This document shows, piece after piece, positions 36,364 through 48,126 of a stretch of 64,000 bases of DNA. How positions within the stretch are numbered: the stretch's first letter is position 1; each line of letters starts with the position of its first letter. Source of the stretch: SZUA-442 sp963759175 (GTDB lineage: Bacteria > Actinomycetota > Acidimicrobiia > Spongiisociales > UBA5794); NCBI GenBank assembly GCA_963759175.1, contig CAVWXP010000010.1:574832-638831 (forward strand), given 5' to 3'. Made by a program: the position numbers and the translations under genes. The notes below the pieces were generated by a model. The model made no database searches, was not told the DNA's origin, and was given only the letters and a program-made list of their open reading frames with translations.

Positions 36364-36612
36364 TCACTGTGGTTCGTGGTCCACCAGGTAGGTCGCCGCA
36401 CCGTCGATGGTCAGGAACTCGGAGGTGTCCCGCTGTGGGATGTCGACCCCCGTTGCCTGGCTGATCCCGATCATCCAGTTGAGGAAGTCCATGGAATCGA
36501 GATCCAGCTGTTCGGAGAGGTCGACACCGTGTTCCACGGTCGCTGCATCCACCTCGGGGGCGATCTCCGCGAGGATCGAGAAGATCGTCTGCTTCGCTTC
36601 GTCGGTGTTCAT
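36364..36612 (-). CDS. Acyl carrier protein
   Basis: An 82-residue acidic carrier protein. LDLDSMDFLNW carries the phosphopantetheine Ser40, and the four-helix pattern is typical. It is the last gene of the acs-E1-E2 operon and overlaps the E2 stop by four bases. Its position after a 2-oxoacid dehydrogenase is unusual: it might accept acyl groups from the complex or hand octanoyl groups to the E2 lipoyl domain. Neither is shown by sequence. It is unlikely to be the general fatty-acid ACP, which normally sits with fab genes. Confidence 0.85.
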   Translation of the reverse strand: MNTDEAKQTIFSILAEIAPEVDAATVEHGVDLSEQLDLDSMDFLNWMIGISQATGVDIPQRDTSEFLTIDGAATYLVDHEPQ

Positions 36613-37934
36613 AGGGCGTCTGGCTCCTGGAGTCGGCGTTCGATGGCGAGGAGGAACAATCCTCCCGTGTGTCCGTCGGTGACCCTGTGATCCCCGGCGA
36701 GGGATGCGTGCACGACGGGATGCACGGCGACTGATCCATCGGCAACGATCGGCGCGTCGGCGACCCGGCCGAAGCCGATGATCGCCACCTGGGGAGGGAT
36801 GATCACCGGGAACGTGGACTCGACGCCACGGTCGCCGAGGTTGGTGACGGTGCAGGTCTGCTCCGACATCTCCGACCCGCGCAGGCGTCCCGCACGAGCC
36901 CGTGCTACGAGATCCGTGAGGGCGGTCATCAAGTCCTCGAGGGACAGGTCGCTCGCGTCGTGGATCGCCGGAGCCACGAGGCCACCGCCTCGTAGGGAAA
37001 TGGCCACGCCCAGATGCACCCGCGGGCTCGCCGCAAAGCCGCCGTCGACCCAATGGCCGTTCAACTCGGGGAAGTCCGCCAGGGCGAGGGCCGAGGCCTT
37101 CAACAACAAGGCAGCTGGGAGGATGCGGCGGGTGATGGGGCGGTCGTCGTTGACGGCATCGAGCCATGCCATCGCTCGAGCCATGTCGATCGGTGTGGAG
37201 AGGTAGTAGTGGGGTATCTCACGCTTCGACCGTTCCATCGACCGCGCGATGGCTCTGCGCATCGCCTCACCGGCGTCCGGCTTGGCGGGGAGCGGTGCAG
37301 CCTTCTCGCCTCCGGATTCACCGGCGGCTGCGGCGACGTCTGCCGAGGTGACGAGGCCGTCGCCGCGCAGTGACTGGAGCGTCGCGACATCGACATGCCG
37401 CTCGGACGCCATCCGCCTCGCCATCGGTGTCGCGCGGACACGGTGGCCACTGCCGGTTCCGGTGGGTGGCCGACGGGCCGCTGCGTGACGTACATCGTCA
37501 CGGGTGACCACGCCGTCGGGTCCCGAGCCGGAGACCGCAGTGTCATCGACACCGAGCTGGTGGGCGAGATGGCGCACGGGTGGACTCATCGCGGGCGCGG
37601 CCTGCATCACCGGTGGAGCATCGTCGCTCGCCGTCGTGTCGCCGGCGCCGGCCTGCATTGGAGGTTCCGGCTCTCCCGGTGCGCCAGCATCTCCGGCGAT
37701 CGTGTCGAGCCGAGCGATCACGGTCCCCACGGCGAGGCGCTCCTCGCTCGGCTCGACGACCAACTCCGCGACGACGGCGTCCTCCCAGCACTCGACCTCG
37801 ATGATGCCCTTGTCGGTCTCGACTTCGGCGATCACCTGACCCCTCGTGATGGTGTCCCCCGGTGCGACGAGCCACGCTGCGAGCATGCCCTCGTCCATGT
37901 CGGCACCGAGGGAGGGAAGGGTGAAGTCCTTCAT
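36609..37934 (-). CDS. Dihydrolipoyl acyltransferase (E2) of a 2-oxoacid dehydrogenase complex
   Basis: A 441-residue E2. The lipoyl domain (1-75) has Lys42 in ETDKGIIEVE. Two peripheral-subunit-binding-like segments follow (about 128-165 and 180-215), where most E2s have one. The catalytic domain ends with the active-site DHRVTDG motif. The substrate (pyruvate, acetoin or branched-chain) cannot be decided from sequence. E1-beta and the ACP overlap it on either side by four bases. No E3 (dihydrolipoyl dehydrogenase) gene is in the window. Confidence 0.9.
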   Translation of the reverse strand: MKDFTLPSLGADMDEGMLAAWLVAPGDTITRGQVIAEVETDKGIIEVECWEDAVVAELVVEPSEERLAVGTVIARLDTIAGDAGAPGEPEPPMQAGAGDTTASDDAPPVMQAAPAMSPPVRHLAHQLGVDDTAVSGSGPDGVVTRDDVRHAAARRPPTGTGSGHRVRATPMARRMASERHVDVATLQSLRGDGLVTSADVAAAAGESGGEKAAPLPAKPDAGEAMRRAIARSMERSKREIPHYYLSTPIDMARAMAWLDAVNDDRPITRRILPAALLLKASALALADFPELNGHWVDGGFAASPRVHLGVAISLRGGGLVAPAIHDASDLSLEDLMTALTDLVARARAGRLRGSEMSEQTCTVTNLGDRGVESTFPVIIPPQVAIIGFGRVADAPIVADGSVAVHPVVHASLAGDHRVTDGHTGGLFLLAIERRLQEPDAL

Positions 37935-38935
37935 CGACCCATGACCTCCCGCACCGCCGACACGATCCCCGGCACCTGGGGTACGGACGCTTCCTCCATG
38001 TGCTTGGCGTAGGGAACCGGAACCTCGATGCCACAGACGCGGCGCACAGGTGCATCGAGGTCCCACAGCGCGTGTTCTGCCACCAGGGCGACGATCTCGG
38101 CTGAGAGGCCGACGCTCTTCCAGCCCTCGTCGACGACGACCAGGCGATGCGTCCTTGCGATGCTCTCCATGATCGTGGGGACATCGATGGGCCGCAGTGA
38201 CCTCAGGTCGACGACCTCCACCGACACGCCTTCCGAGGCGAGGACATCGGCGGCGTCGAGTGACTTCGCAAGGCTCCCGCCGTACGTGACCAGCGTCACG
38301 TCATCCCCGGACCGTCGGATGCGCGCCGTCGTGAGGTCGACGGGACCGCCGTCTGGCATCACGTCGCCCCGCACGTTGTAGAGGCCGGCATGCTCGAACA
38401 TGATCACGGGATCGGGATCGTCGAGAGCGGTCGGGAGCATCCAGCGCGCATCGTCGACCGTCGCTGGCGCAACCACCTTGAGGCCCGGAACGTGGGCGTA
38501 CCACGCCTCCCACGAATGGGAATGCTGCGCAGCGAGCTGTCTGCCCGCACCCGTGGCCATCCTGATGACGATCGGTACGTTGAACTGACCACCGGACATG
38601 TGGAGCATGAGGGCAGCCGTATTCACGATCTGGTCCATGGCGAGCAACGAGAAGTTGACCGTCATGACCTCGACGATGGGTCGCATGCCACCGAGCGCGG
38701 CGCCGATACCCGCACCCACGAACCCCGACTCGGACAAGGGGGTATCGATGATGCGATCACCACCGAACTCCTCCAACATGCCCTTCGATACGGCGTAGCA
38801 GCCGCCGTACTCGCCGACGTCCTCGCCCATGAGGAATACACGTGAATCGGTGCGCATGGCTTCCGACATGGCTTCGCGAATCGCATCGCGATAGGTCATC
38901 GTGATGGCCGTGGTCGGTGTCTCGGTGAGCGTCAT
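37931..38935 (-). CDS. 2-oxoacid dehydrogenase E1 component, beta subunit
   Basis: A 334-residue transketolase-type subunit. FLMGEDVGEYGGCYAVSKG carries the conserved Glu that activates thiamine diphosphate. DTPLSESGFVGAGIGAALGG, QHSHSWEAWYAHVPGLKVV and RSLRPIDVPTI are family blocks. It pairs with the alpha subunit to decarboxylate the oxoacid and reductively acylate lipoyl-E2. Four-base overlaps link it to E1-alpha and E2. Confidence 0.92.
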   Translation of the reverse strand: MTLTETPTTAITMTYRDAIREAMSEAMRTDSRVFLMGEDVGEYGGCYAVSKGMLEEFGGDRIIDTPLSESGFVGAGIGAALGGMRPIVEVMTVNFSLLAMDQIVNTAALMLHMSGGQFNVPIVIRMATGAGRQLAAQHSHSWEAWYAHVPGLKVVAPATVDDARWMLPTALDDPDPVIMFEHAGLYNVRGDVMPDGGPVDLTTARIRRSGDDVTLVTYGGSLAKSLDAADVLASEGVSVEVVDLRSLRPIDVPTIMESIARTHRLVVVDEGWKSVGLSAEIVALVAEHALWDLDAPVRRVCGIEVPVPYAKHMEEASVPQVPGIVSAVREVMGR

Positions 38936-39902
38936 GGTGCCACCCCCTCCGAATGGACGAACCGAGTCAGGTCGGACACGTCCTCGAGCGTTCCCGCCTC
39001 GGCGAAAGCAACGGCCGCGTCGACCGCTTCGATCACACCGGCTTCGATTCCGTCCCACTCCTCCGGCGTGAGGAGGTCGTCTGCCTGGAGCTTCGCCTTG
39101 AACGCGTCGATCGGATCGCGCTTCTTCCACATCTCCACCTCCGAGCGTTCCCGATAGAGCTCGGGGTCGAACATCGAGTGGGCGCGGAACCGGTAGGTCC
39201 GAAGTTCCAGGAAGTGGGGTCCGCCACCGGCGCGGATGGCTTCGACGGCATGGGAGGCAGCCTCCTCGACGGCGAGCACGTCCATGCCGTCCACGTCCCA
39301 TGCGGGCATCTCATAGGACGCGGCACGCAACGTGAGCCGCGTCTGGGTCTGCGCACGATCGAGGGCCGTTCCCATCGCGTACAGGTTGTTCTCGCAGCAG
39401 AACAGCACGGGGAGGTGCCACAACGCGGCGAGGTTCATCGCCTCGTGGAACTCGCCCTCGGCTGCGGCCCCCTCACCGAAGAACACCACGGTCACCCGCT
39501 TGCGGTCCTGCATCTTGTCGGCCATGGCGAGCCCGACGGCGAGCGGGAGCCCACCACCGACGATGGCGTTGCCCCCGAACAGGTTTGCTTCGGCATCGAA
39601 GAGGTGCATCGAACCACCACGACCACGACTGACGCCCTCGACGTTGCCGTACATCTCGGCCATGATCCGACCGGGATGCACGCCGAGCGCAAGGGCATGG
39701 CCGTGCTCGCGGTAGGTTGCAACGACCCCGTCCTCGGGTCGCAGAGCGGCGATCACCCCCGTGGCGACGGCTTCCTCCCCGATGTAGAGGTGGAGGAACC
39801 CCCTGATCTTCTCCGCCTGGTACAACTCGGCGCAGGTCTCCTCGTACCGCCGGATCATCACCATCGTGCGCAACAAACCGTGCAGGTGCTCGCGGTCGGC
39901 CA

Positions 39903-39906
<4 letters not shown>
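38932..39906 (-). CDS. 2-oxoacid dehydrogenase E1 component, alpha subunit
   Basis: A 324-residue subunit with the thiamine-diphosphate motif FGEGAAAEGEFHEAMNLAALW ending in ENN, and the GRGGSMHLFD phosphorylation-loop region. The length and lack of an N-terminal extension resemble pyruvate/acetoin dehydrogenase E1-alpha subunits. Its ATG overlaps the acyl-CoA synthetase stop, so the synthetase and the complex are one translational unit. Confidence 0.92.
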
Positions 39907-41690
<1,784 letters not shown>

Positions 41691-41726
41691 GGCGGATCCT
41701 CCAAGTGAGCGCGGCGCTTGCACCTC

Positions 41727-41732
41727 ATCGTA
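41727..41732 (-). promoter_or_regulatory. -10 box (TACGAT) of the acs-E1-E2-ACP operon
   Basis: TACGAT on the minus strand about 36 bases before the synthetase ATG, leaving room for the GGAGG ribosome site. Confidence 0.4.
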
Positions 41733-41835
41733 TCAAGATGCCAACTCCGCGACTAGGGAACTCCAAGCCTTCGTCGTCTGGCTGATCGGGCGCTGTGCAT
41801 GGGCAGCCATCATGCGATCCCTACCATGCGCGCAC

Positions 41836-44137
41836 GTGACAGACCTCCGTGCACAGATCGAGATCCATGGTGCGGTCCAGGGTGTCGGCTTCCGTCCCTT
41901 CGTGTACCGCCTCGCGATGGAACTCGACCTGAGGGGATGGGTCATCAACGATGCGAGTGGCGTGTTCATCGAGGCCGAAGGTCCCGAATCGACGCTTCGT
42001 CGGTTCGTCGAACGGCTCCGAAGCGACCTCCCGACGGTGGCGTCGATCGATACGCTCGATGTGGAGTACGGCGACCCGGTCGGATTCGCGACCTTCGACA
42101 TCCGACACAGCGACGGCGCCGGACCGAGGACGGCGATCATCCTCCCCGACCTCGCCACCTGCGCCGAATGCCTCGCCGAGACCCTGGACCCGAGAGACCG
42201 ACGCTTCGGGTACCCGTTCACCAACTGCACGAACTGCGGACCGCGGTTCTCGATCATCCGCGACCTCCCGTACGACCGACCCAACACGACGATGGCCGCG
42301 TTCGACATGTGCGAGCCGTGCACGGCCGAGTACGTCGACCCTGGCGATCGTCGATTCCATGCCCAACCCAACGCCTGCCCCGTCTGCGGTCCACGGATCA
42401 CATGGGTCAGGAACGAGGCGGGCGCATCCCTCACCGGTGGTGAAGCCCTGGCGGCTGCGGTCGCCTCCCTGGCTGCCGGGGAGATCGTCGCGGTGAAGGG
42501 CATCGGCGGCTATCAGCTGTTCACCGATGCGACGAGCGACTCAGCCATCGGCCACCTGCGGTCGGCCAAGGAGCGTCCACACAAGCCGTTCGCCGTGATG
42601 GTCGCCGATCTCGACGCTGCGCACGCCATCGTGGAGGTCGGCGACGCCGCTGACGATCTCCTGGCGAGCACCCACGCACCGATCGTCCTGGCGACCCGAC
42701 GCCCCTCCTCGACGGTCAGTGATCTCGTGGCCCCGGGCAACCCGACGCTCGGTGTCATGCTCCCGACGACGCCACTGCACCACCTCCTCGTCCGAGCGTG
42801 GGGCGGTCCCGTCGTCGCGACGTCTGGCAATCTCACCGACGAACCGATCTGCATCGATGACGACGAGGCGCGTATGCGGCTCGGGTCCATCGCCGACGGG
42901 TTCCTCGTCCACGATCGACCCATCGAGCGACACGTGGACGACTCGGTCGCCTGGGTCATCGATGGCGAGGCCCGCCTCGTGCGGCGCGCACGGGGATATG
43001 CACCGATGCCCGTGACCGTGCGCTCCCCGATGCCGAACCTCCTGGCGACGGGCGCCCACCTGAAGAACACGATCGCCGTGTCGGTTGGCCGCAACGTGTT
43101 CGTGAGCCAGCACATCGGCGACCTCGAGACCGTCCGAGGCGCAACACGCGTTCGGGGCCGTGACGAACGACCTGACACGCATGTATGAGGTCGATCCCGT
43201 CGCCATCGCCCACGACCTGCACCCGGACTACCCCTCGACGCGCTTCGCCCTCGATCTCGCCAGCGAGACGGGAGTGCGTTCGATCGGTGTGCAGCACCAC
43301 CACGCCCACCTCGCATCGTGCCTCGCAGACAACGACGACGAAGGACCGGCGCTCGGCGTCACGTGGGATGGCACGGGGTACGGCACGGACGGAACCATCT
43401 GGGGAGGCGAGTTCCTCCTCGGCGATGCCGCGGGATTCGATCGTGTCGGACATCTGCTCCCGTTTCGCCTTCCCGGCGGAGACGCCGCCGTGCGCGAACC
43501 GCGGCGAAGCGCCGCCGGGGTGCTGCATGCGGCTGGCCTCGACCTCGATCCGGCGAGCCCCGGCCTCACGTCGTTCACGGACAGGGAGCTCGGCATCGTG
43601 GCCACGATGCTCGACCGCGGTCTCCACGCACCCATCACGACGAGCGCTGGGAGGCTCTTCGACGCCGTCGCAGCGATGGTGATCGGCGCAACCGTGTCGA
43701 CCTTCGAGGGTCAGGCGGCGATGGCACTCGAGCACGCCACCGATCAGCAGGCATACGACCCCTACCCGATCGACGTTGACGACGCGACGCCGACCCTCGT
43801 CGTCGATTGGCGCCCCACGATCGGGGCGATCCTCGCCGACATCGCATCGGGGACCGATGCCCGACACATCTCGGGCAGTTTCCATGCAACGATGACCGAG
43901 GCGATCGTCGCGATGGCCAAGCGCGTCGGCCATGGCACGGTGGCACTCTCGGGAGGATGTTTCCAGAACCGCCTGCTCACCGAGAAGACGGCACGCCGCC
44001 TTCGGGACGAGGGATTTGCCGTGCTGCTGCATCGGCGGGTACCCCCCAACGATGGGGGCATCAGCCTCGGTCAGGCCGTCGTAGCAGCCGCCGCACTTCG
44101 AGACCACGAGCCACCGGGAGTGGCGCCCGGGCAATAG
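41836..44137 (+). pseudogene. hypF: Carbamoyltransferase HypF, interrupted by a +1 frameshift
   Basis: HypF makes the cyanide ligands of [NiFe]-hydrogenase from carbamoyl phosphate. The N-terminal acylphosphatase domain (VQGVGFRPFVYR), two zinc fingers (CAEC...CTNC and CEPC...CPVC), the YrdC-like domain and the Kae1-like C-terminal domain (HHHAHLAS) are all present. The frame breaks at about 43132-43136, where GTCCGAGGC should read GTC GAG GC; deleting one C restores DLETVEAQHAF. Total length is 3n+1. The GTG at 41836 has TACCAT eight bases before it. hypCDE follow intact. Confidence 0.85.
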
Positions 44138-44140
44138 ACT
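44135..44140 (+). promoter_or_regulatory. -10 box (TAGACT) before hypC
   Basis: TAGACT overlaps the hypF stop codon. A 33-base leader with GGGAG precedes the hypC ATG. Confidence 0.4.
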
Positions 44141-44173
44141 GACCTCTCCGGCGACCTCTCGGGAGCGAACGAC

Positions 44174-44440
44174 ATGTGCCTCGGTGTACCAGGCCAGATC
44201 ACGAGCATCTGGGAACACGAGACGACCGGCCTCCTCATGGGCAAGGTGAGCTTCAGCGGCATCGGCAAGGAGGTCTGCCTGTCGTGCGTACCCGACGCCG
44301 TGGTCGGCGACTACGTGGTCGTCCATGTCGGCTTCGCCATCAGCAAGGTCGATGAGGACGAGGCGAAGCAGGTCTTCGAGTACCTCGAGGCGATGGACGA
44401 CCTCAAGGAGCTCGAGATCGCCCAGCCGGAGACTCCGTGA
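44174..44440 (+). CDS. hypC: Hydrogenase assembly chaperone HypC
   Basis: An 88-residue HypC with the invariant N-terminal MCLGVPGQI; Cys2 holds the Fe(CN)2CO unit with HypD. The central VSFSGIGKEVCLSCVP is typical. GGGAG precedes the ATG. hypD begins inside its stop codon (GTGA), which matches the physical HypC-HypD complex. Confidence 0.95.
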   Translation: MCLGVPGQITSIWEHETTGLLMGKVSFSGIGKEVCLSCVPDAVVGDYVVVHVGFAISKVDEDEAKQVFEYLEAMDDLKELEIAQPETP

Positions 44441-45525
44441 AGTACGTCGACGAGTACCGCGACGAGGCCGAGGCGCGTCGCTATCTCGAAGCGATCAGGT
44501 CCACGGTCACCCGACCGTGGACGATCATGGAGATCTGCGGGGGCCAGACCCACACGTTCATCAAGTTCGGCATCGACGAACTACTCCCCGACGAGATCCA
44601 ACTCGTCCACGGTCCCGGCTGTCCCGTCTGTGTCACACCACTCGAGATGATCGAGCGGGCCATCGCCATCGCCCGCATGCCCGATGTGATCTTCACCAGC
44701 TTCGGTGACATGATGCGAGTGCCCGGTTCGGATGCGGACCTCCTGACGGTCAAGGCCCAGGGCGGCGATGTCCGGATGGTCTACTCCCCCCTCGACGCCG
44801 TGCGGCTCGCGCAGGCGAACCCCGACCGCGAGGTCGTGTTCTTCGCCGTGGGCTTCGAGACAACGGCGCCAGCCAACGCCATGGCCGTCCGCGAAGCACA
44901 ACGCCTCGGCCTGACGAACTTCTCGATCCTGAGCTCACATGTCCTCGTGCCCCCAGCCATGGAGGCCATCCTCGGGGCACCGGACAACCTGGTGCAGGGT
45001 TTCCTCGCTGCGGGCCACGTCTGTGCGGTGATGGGGTACTGGGAGTACGGACCGATCGCCGACAAGTACGAGACACCCGTGGTCGTGACCGGCTTCGAAC
45101 CCCTGGACCTGCTCCAGGGAACGTACATGGCGGTCCGCGCCCTCGAAGAAGGCCGATTCGGGGTCGAGAACCAGTACACCCGGGCGGTGACCCGCGAAGG
45201 CAACGGACCGGCACAAGAGCTCCTCCGCGAGGTGTTCACGACGGTGGACCGGCCGTGGCGCGGCATCGGCACCATCCCGATGAGCGGGTTCGACCTGCGT
45301 GAGGAGTTCATCGAGTTCGATGCCGTGCAGCGATTCGACGTCGAGGCGATCGCACCGCCCGAGAACGAGGTGTGCATCGCAGGTGAGATCATGCGCGGCC
45401 TCAAGAAACCCCACGACTGCCCAGCCTTCGGCACGGATTGCACACCCGAACACCCACTCGGAGCACCCATGGTGTCGAGCGAGGGAGCATGCGCCGCCTA
45501 CTTCCAGTACGGGAGGGCGGGATGA
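44437..45525 (+). CDS. hypD: Hydrogenase formation protein HypD
   Basis: A 362-residue iron-sulfur scaffold that assembles Fe(CN)2CO with HypC and HypE. The motifs EICGGQTHTF and HGPGCPVCV hold the redox and iron-binding cysteines, and the C-terminal block FGTDCTPEHPLGAPMVSSEG supplies cysteines for the [4Fe-4S] cluster. The GTG start overlaps hypC. Length is normal. Confidence 0.95.
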   Translation: MKYVDEYRDEAEARRYLEAIRSTVTRPWTIMEICGGQTHTFIKFGIDELLPDEIQLVHGPGCPVCVTPLEMIERAIAIARMPDVIFTSFGDMMRVPGSDADLLTVKAQGGDVRMVYSPLDAVRLAQANPDREVVFFAVGFETTAPANAMAVREAQRLGLTNFSILSSHVLVPPAMEAILGAPDNLVQGFLAAGHVCAVMGYWEYGPIADKYETPVVVTGFEPLDLLQGTYMAVRALEEGRFGVENQYTRAVTREGNGPAQELLREVFTTVDRPWRGIGTIPMSGFDLREEFIEFDAVQRFDVEAIAPPENEVCIAGEIMRGLKKPHDCPAFGTDCTPEHPLGAPMVSSEGACAAYFQYGRAG

Positions 45526-46583
45526 CCGACATCACAAACGGCGCCTTCGGCGCCTGCCCGATACCGATCAGCGACTACCCGAACGTCCTCCTGGCCCACG
45601 GGGGCGGCGGCAGCTTGTCCAAGATGCTCATCGAGCAGATGATGGCGTCGACGTTCAGCAACCCGCTCCTCGATCCCCTCCACGACGGCGCGGTGATGGA
45701 CGTGCGTGCGGGTCGGTTGGCGATCTCGACCGACTCGTTCGTGATCAGCCCCCTGTTCTTCCCCGGCGGCGACATCGGCTCGCTGGCCGTGCACGGAACA
45801 GTCAATGACGTCGCCATGTGCGGTGCGAGTCCCACGGCGATAACGGTGGCCATGATCATCGAGGAGGGTCTCCCGATGGAGGACCTGTGGCGGATCGTCA
45901 CATCGATCAAGGCCGCAGCCGACGACGCCGGCGTCGTCGTGGCCACCGGTGACACGAAGGTGGTCGATCGCGGCAAGGGCGACGGCATCTTCATCAACAC
46001 CACGGGATTCGGCATGGTCCGACAGGGCATCGACATCCGCCCCGAACGACTCGCAGCCGGGGACAAGGTCATCGTGTCCGGGACGATCGCCGACCATGGG
46101 ATCGCGATCATGTCGGTGCGCGAGGGCCTCGAGTTCGAGACAGCGCTCGAATCCGATTCGGCCAACCTCAACGGCTTGGTCGATGCTGTGCTCGACACGG
46201 GCGGATCCGATGTGCACATGCTGCGGGACCCGACTCGCGGTGGTGTCGCGAGTGCGACGAACGAGATCGCCGGTGCAGCGGGACTCGGCATTCGCCTTCA
46301 CGAGACCGCGATACCGATGCAGGACCAGGTGCGCGCCGCCTGCGAGATCCTCGGGTTCGATCCGCTCTACGTGGCCAACGAGGGAAAGCTCATGGCAATC
46401 GTGGCCGAGGGCGTCGCCGATGCCGTGGTGGCGGCCATGCAGGGCCATCCGCTCGGTGCGAACGCCGCTGTCATCGGTGAAGTGGTCGAGGACCACCCCG
46501 GCCGGGTGTTCCTGCGCAGTCGCATCGGCGGCAACCGTGTCGTCGACATGCTCAGCGGCGAGCAACTCCCCCGCATCTGCTGA
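45522..46583 (+). CDS. hypE: Carbamoyl-dehydratase HypE
   Basis: A 353-residue AIR-synthase-fold enzyme that dehydrates the carbamoyl group to thiocyanate on its own C-terminal cysteine. The N-terminal HGGGGS loop, DSFVISPLFFPGGDIGSLAVHG and DPTRGGVASATNE are conserved, and the chain ends in LPRIC with the acceptor Cys as last residue. It overlaps hypD by four bases. The set is functional in principle only if hypF is really intact; no hydrogenase subunits, hypA or hypB are in the window. Confidence 0.95.
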   Translation: MTDITNGAFGACPIPISDYPNVLLAHGGGGSLSKMLIEQMMASTFSNPLLDPLHDGAVMDVRAGRLAISTDSFVISPLFFPGGDIGSLAVHGTVNDVAMCGASPTAITVAMIIEEGLPMEDLWRIVTSIKAAADDAGVVVATGDTKVVDRGKGDGIFINTTGFGMVRQGIDIRPERLAAGDKVIVSGTIADHGIAIMSVREGLEFETALESDSANLNGLVDAVLDTGGSDVHMLRDPTRGGVASATNEIAGAAGLGIRLHETAIPMQDQVRAACEILGFDPLYVANEGKLMAIVAEGVADAVVAAMQGHPLGANAAVIGEVVEDHPGRVFLRSRIGGNRVVDMLSGEQLPRIC

Positions 46584-46652
46584 CCACGGCCCTCAGGATT
46601 TGCCCCCAGCCCGGTTGCGCAACAAGATCCAACGGGAACAAGGAGTGTGACC

Positions 46653-47501
46653 ATGACCACACAACGCATCGCCGTCACCGGCGGGAGCGGCAAGGCCGGG
46701 GTTGCGACCGTCCACCACCTGCGTGACCTCGGACATGACGTCGTGGACATCGACATCGCCACGTCCGCGCACCCCGACGAACCGACCCTGGTCGCCAACC
46801 TCACGGACTACGGAGCCTGCATCGAGGCCCTCGACGGTTTCGACGCCGTCGTCCACCTCGCTGCGATCCCGGCACCCAACATCCTCACCGACTCCGAGAC
46901 GTTCAGGATCAACACGATGTCGACCTACAACGTGTTCTCGGCTGCCGTGCGACTGGGCCTCGCAAGGGTGGTGTGGGCGTCATCGGAGACCCTCATCGGC
47001 CTCCCGTTCGATCGTGAGCAGCCACGATTCGCCCCGATCGACGAATCGCACCCACGTCTGCCGGAGTTCCACTACGCACTTTCGAAGCTGGTGGGTGAGG
47101 ACATGGCGGAACAGTTCGCCCGCTGGTCCGGCATTCCGTTCATCGCCCTGCGCATCTCGAACATCATGCGCACCGAGGACTACCAGCGGTTCCCCGGGTT
47201 CTGGGACGATCCGACGATCCGGGCGTGGAACCTGTGGGGATACGTCGACGCCGCCGATGTGGCCCATGCGGTGCATCGATCACTCGTGGCCCCCATCGAT
47301 GGCGCCGAGGCCTTCATCGTCGCTGCCGCTGACACCTGCATGACGACGCCCAGCGCAGATCTCATGGCACGGGTGTATCCGGACGTGCCGTTGACGCGCC
47401 CGGTGTCCGGCCACGAGACGCTGCTGTCCATCGACAAGGCACGGCGCGTCCTCGGGTACGACCCAGGTCACTCGTGGCGCGACCACCTCTCTCAGCCCTG
47501 A
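46653..47501 (+). CDS. NAD-dependent epimerase/dehydratase (extended SDR)
   Basis: A 282-residue extended short-chain dehydrogenase. The TGGSGKAG nucleotide motif is at the N-terminus, VHLAAIPAP follows, and the active-site YALSK (YxxxK) lies near residue 148. The substrate is probably a nucleotide sugar or similar, but no close functional call is possible. AAGGAG is seven bases before the ATG at 46653, which excludes the GTG six bases earlier. The next gene starts in the stop codon (TGATG). Confidence 0.85.
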   Translation: MTTQRIAVTGGSGKAGVATVHHLRDLGHDVVDIDIATSAHPDEPTLVANLTDYGACIEALDGFDAVVHLAAIPAPNILTDSETFRINTMSTYNVFSAAVRLGLARVVWASSETLIGLPFDREQPRFAPIDESHPRLPEFHYALSKLVGEDMAEQFARWSGIPFIALRISNIMRTEDYQRFPGFWDDPTIRAWNLWGYVDAADVAHAVHRSLVAPIDGAEAFIVAAADTCMTTPSADLMARVYPDVPLTRPVSGHETLLSIDKARRVLGYDPGHSWRDHLSQP

Positions 47502-48034
47502 TGTCGTCGTGGGAGGACGAGGTGGTGGCGGCACGCGCCGAGCGGGATCGGTTCTTCGCCGAGCACTACGCGTCGCCCCTGCCCGAGGACATGATCGAGG
47601 GATTCACCGGGCTGACGTACTTCCCACCGGCCCCCGAATGGCGCCTGCCAGCCTCCTACACGCCCGAGGATCCACATCGCGTGGCGATCCCCTCGTCGTC
47701 GGGATCGACGAGCGAGTACACGAGGTTGGGGACCGCAACGCTCGAACTGGACGGCGAGGCATGGGTGGTCGCGGTACTCGACGACGGCGACGGCAACCCG
47801 TTCATCGCATTCCGTGACGGGACATCGGGATCCGAGACGTATGCCGGTGGGCGCTACGTCGACGTGGTACCCGAAGACGACGGGAGCGCAACCATCGACT
47901 TCAACGCGGCGCGCAACCCGTGGTGCGTCTACGACGAGGAGTTCGTCTGCCCCTTGCCCCCACCGCAGAACACGACGGACGTCCGCATCACTGCCGGGGA
48001 GCGGAACCCGGATCAGGCGGCCACACCACCGTGA
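47501..48034 (+). CDS. DUF1684 domain protein
   Basis: A 177-residue protein of the DUF1684 family by its pattern: EDEVVAARAERDRFF at the N-terminus, a central FRDGTSG followed by TYAGGRYVDV, and the C-terminal DFNAARNPWC then VCPLPPPQN. The function of the family is unknown. It overlaps the epimerase stop, so the two are co-expressed. No signal peptide or TM is seen. Confidence 0.75.
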   Translation: MSSWEDEVVAARAERDRFFAEHYASPLPEDMIEGFTGLTYFPPAPEWRLPASYTPEDPHRVAIPSSSGSTSEYTRLGTATLELDGEAWVVAVLDDGDGNPFIAFRDGTSGSETYAGGRYVDVVPEDDGSATIDFNAARNPWCVYDEEFVCPLPPPQNTTDVRITAGERNPDQAATPP

Positions 48035-48072
48035 TATCCGGGCATGCACCGTGCGCACCGCGGGTGTGCGAG

Positions 48073-48078
48073 TAGCGT
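48073..48078 (+). promoter_or_regulatory. -10 box (TAGCGT) of the GTPase-metallothionein-phosphorylase operon
   Basis: TAGCGT lies 48 bases before the first gene of the operon, whose ATG has GGAG six bases upstream. Confidence 0.4.
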
Positions 48079-48126
48079 TGGGCCAAGGCCCGGAGGTCGC
48101 GACGACGGGCGAGATCGGAGTAGTCC

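Noticed and set aside
43132..43160. Programmed frameshifting in hypF
   Set aside because: No slippery heptamer or stop-codon pause is present at the shift, and HypF is not known to need it; a simple indel is the more economical reading.
45498..46565. A 355-codon minus-strand open frame inside hypE
   Set aside because: It mirrors hypE with no motif of its own.
46612..46621. Palindrome GTTGCGCAAC upstream of the epimerase
   Set aside because: The same ten bases also occur inside the coding start of the gene at 60.6 kb, so it is likely chance in GC-rich DNA.
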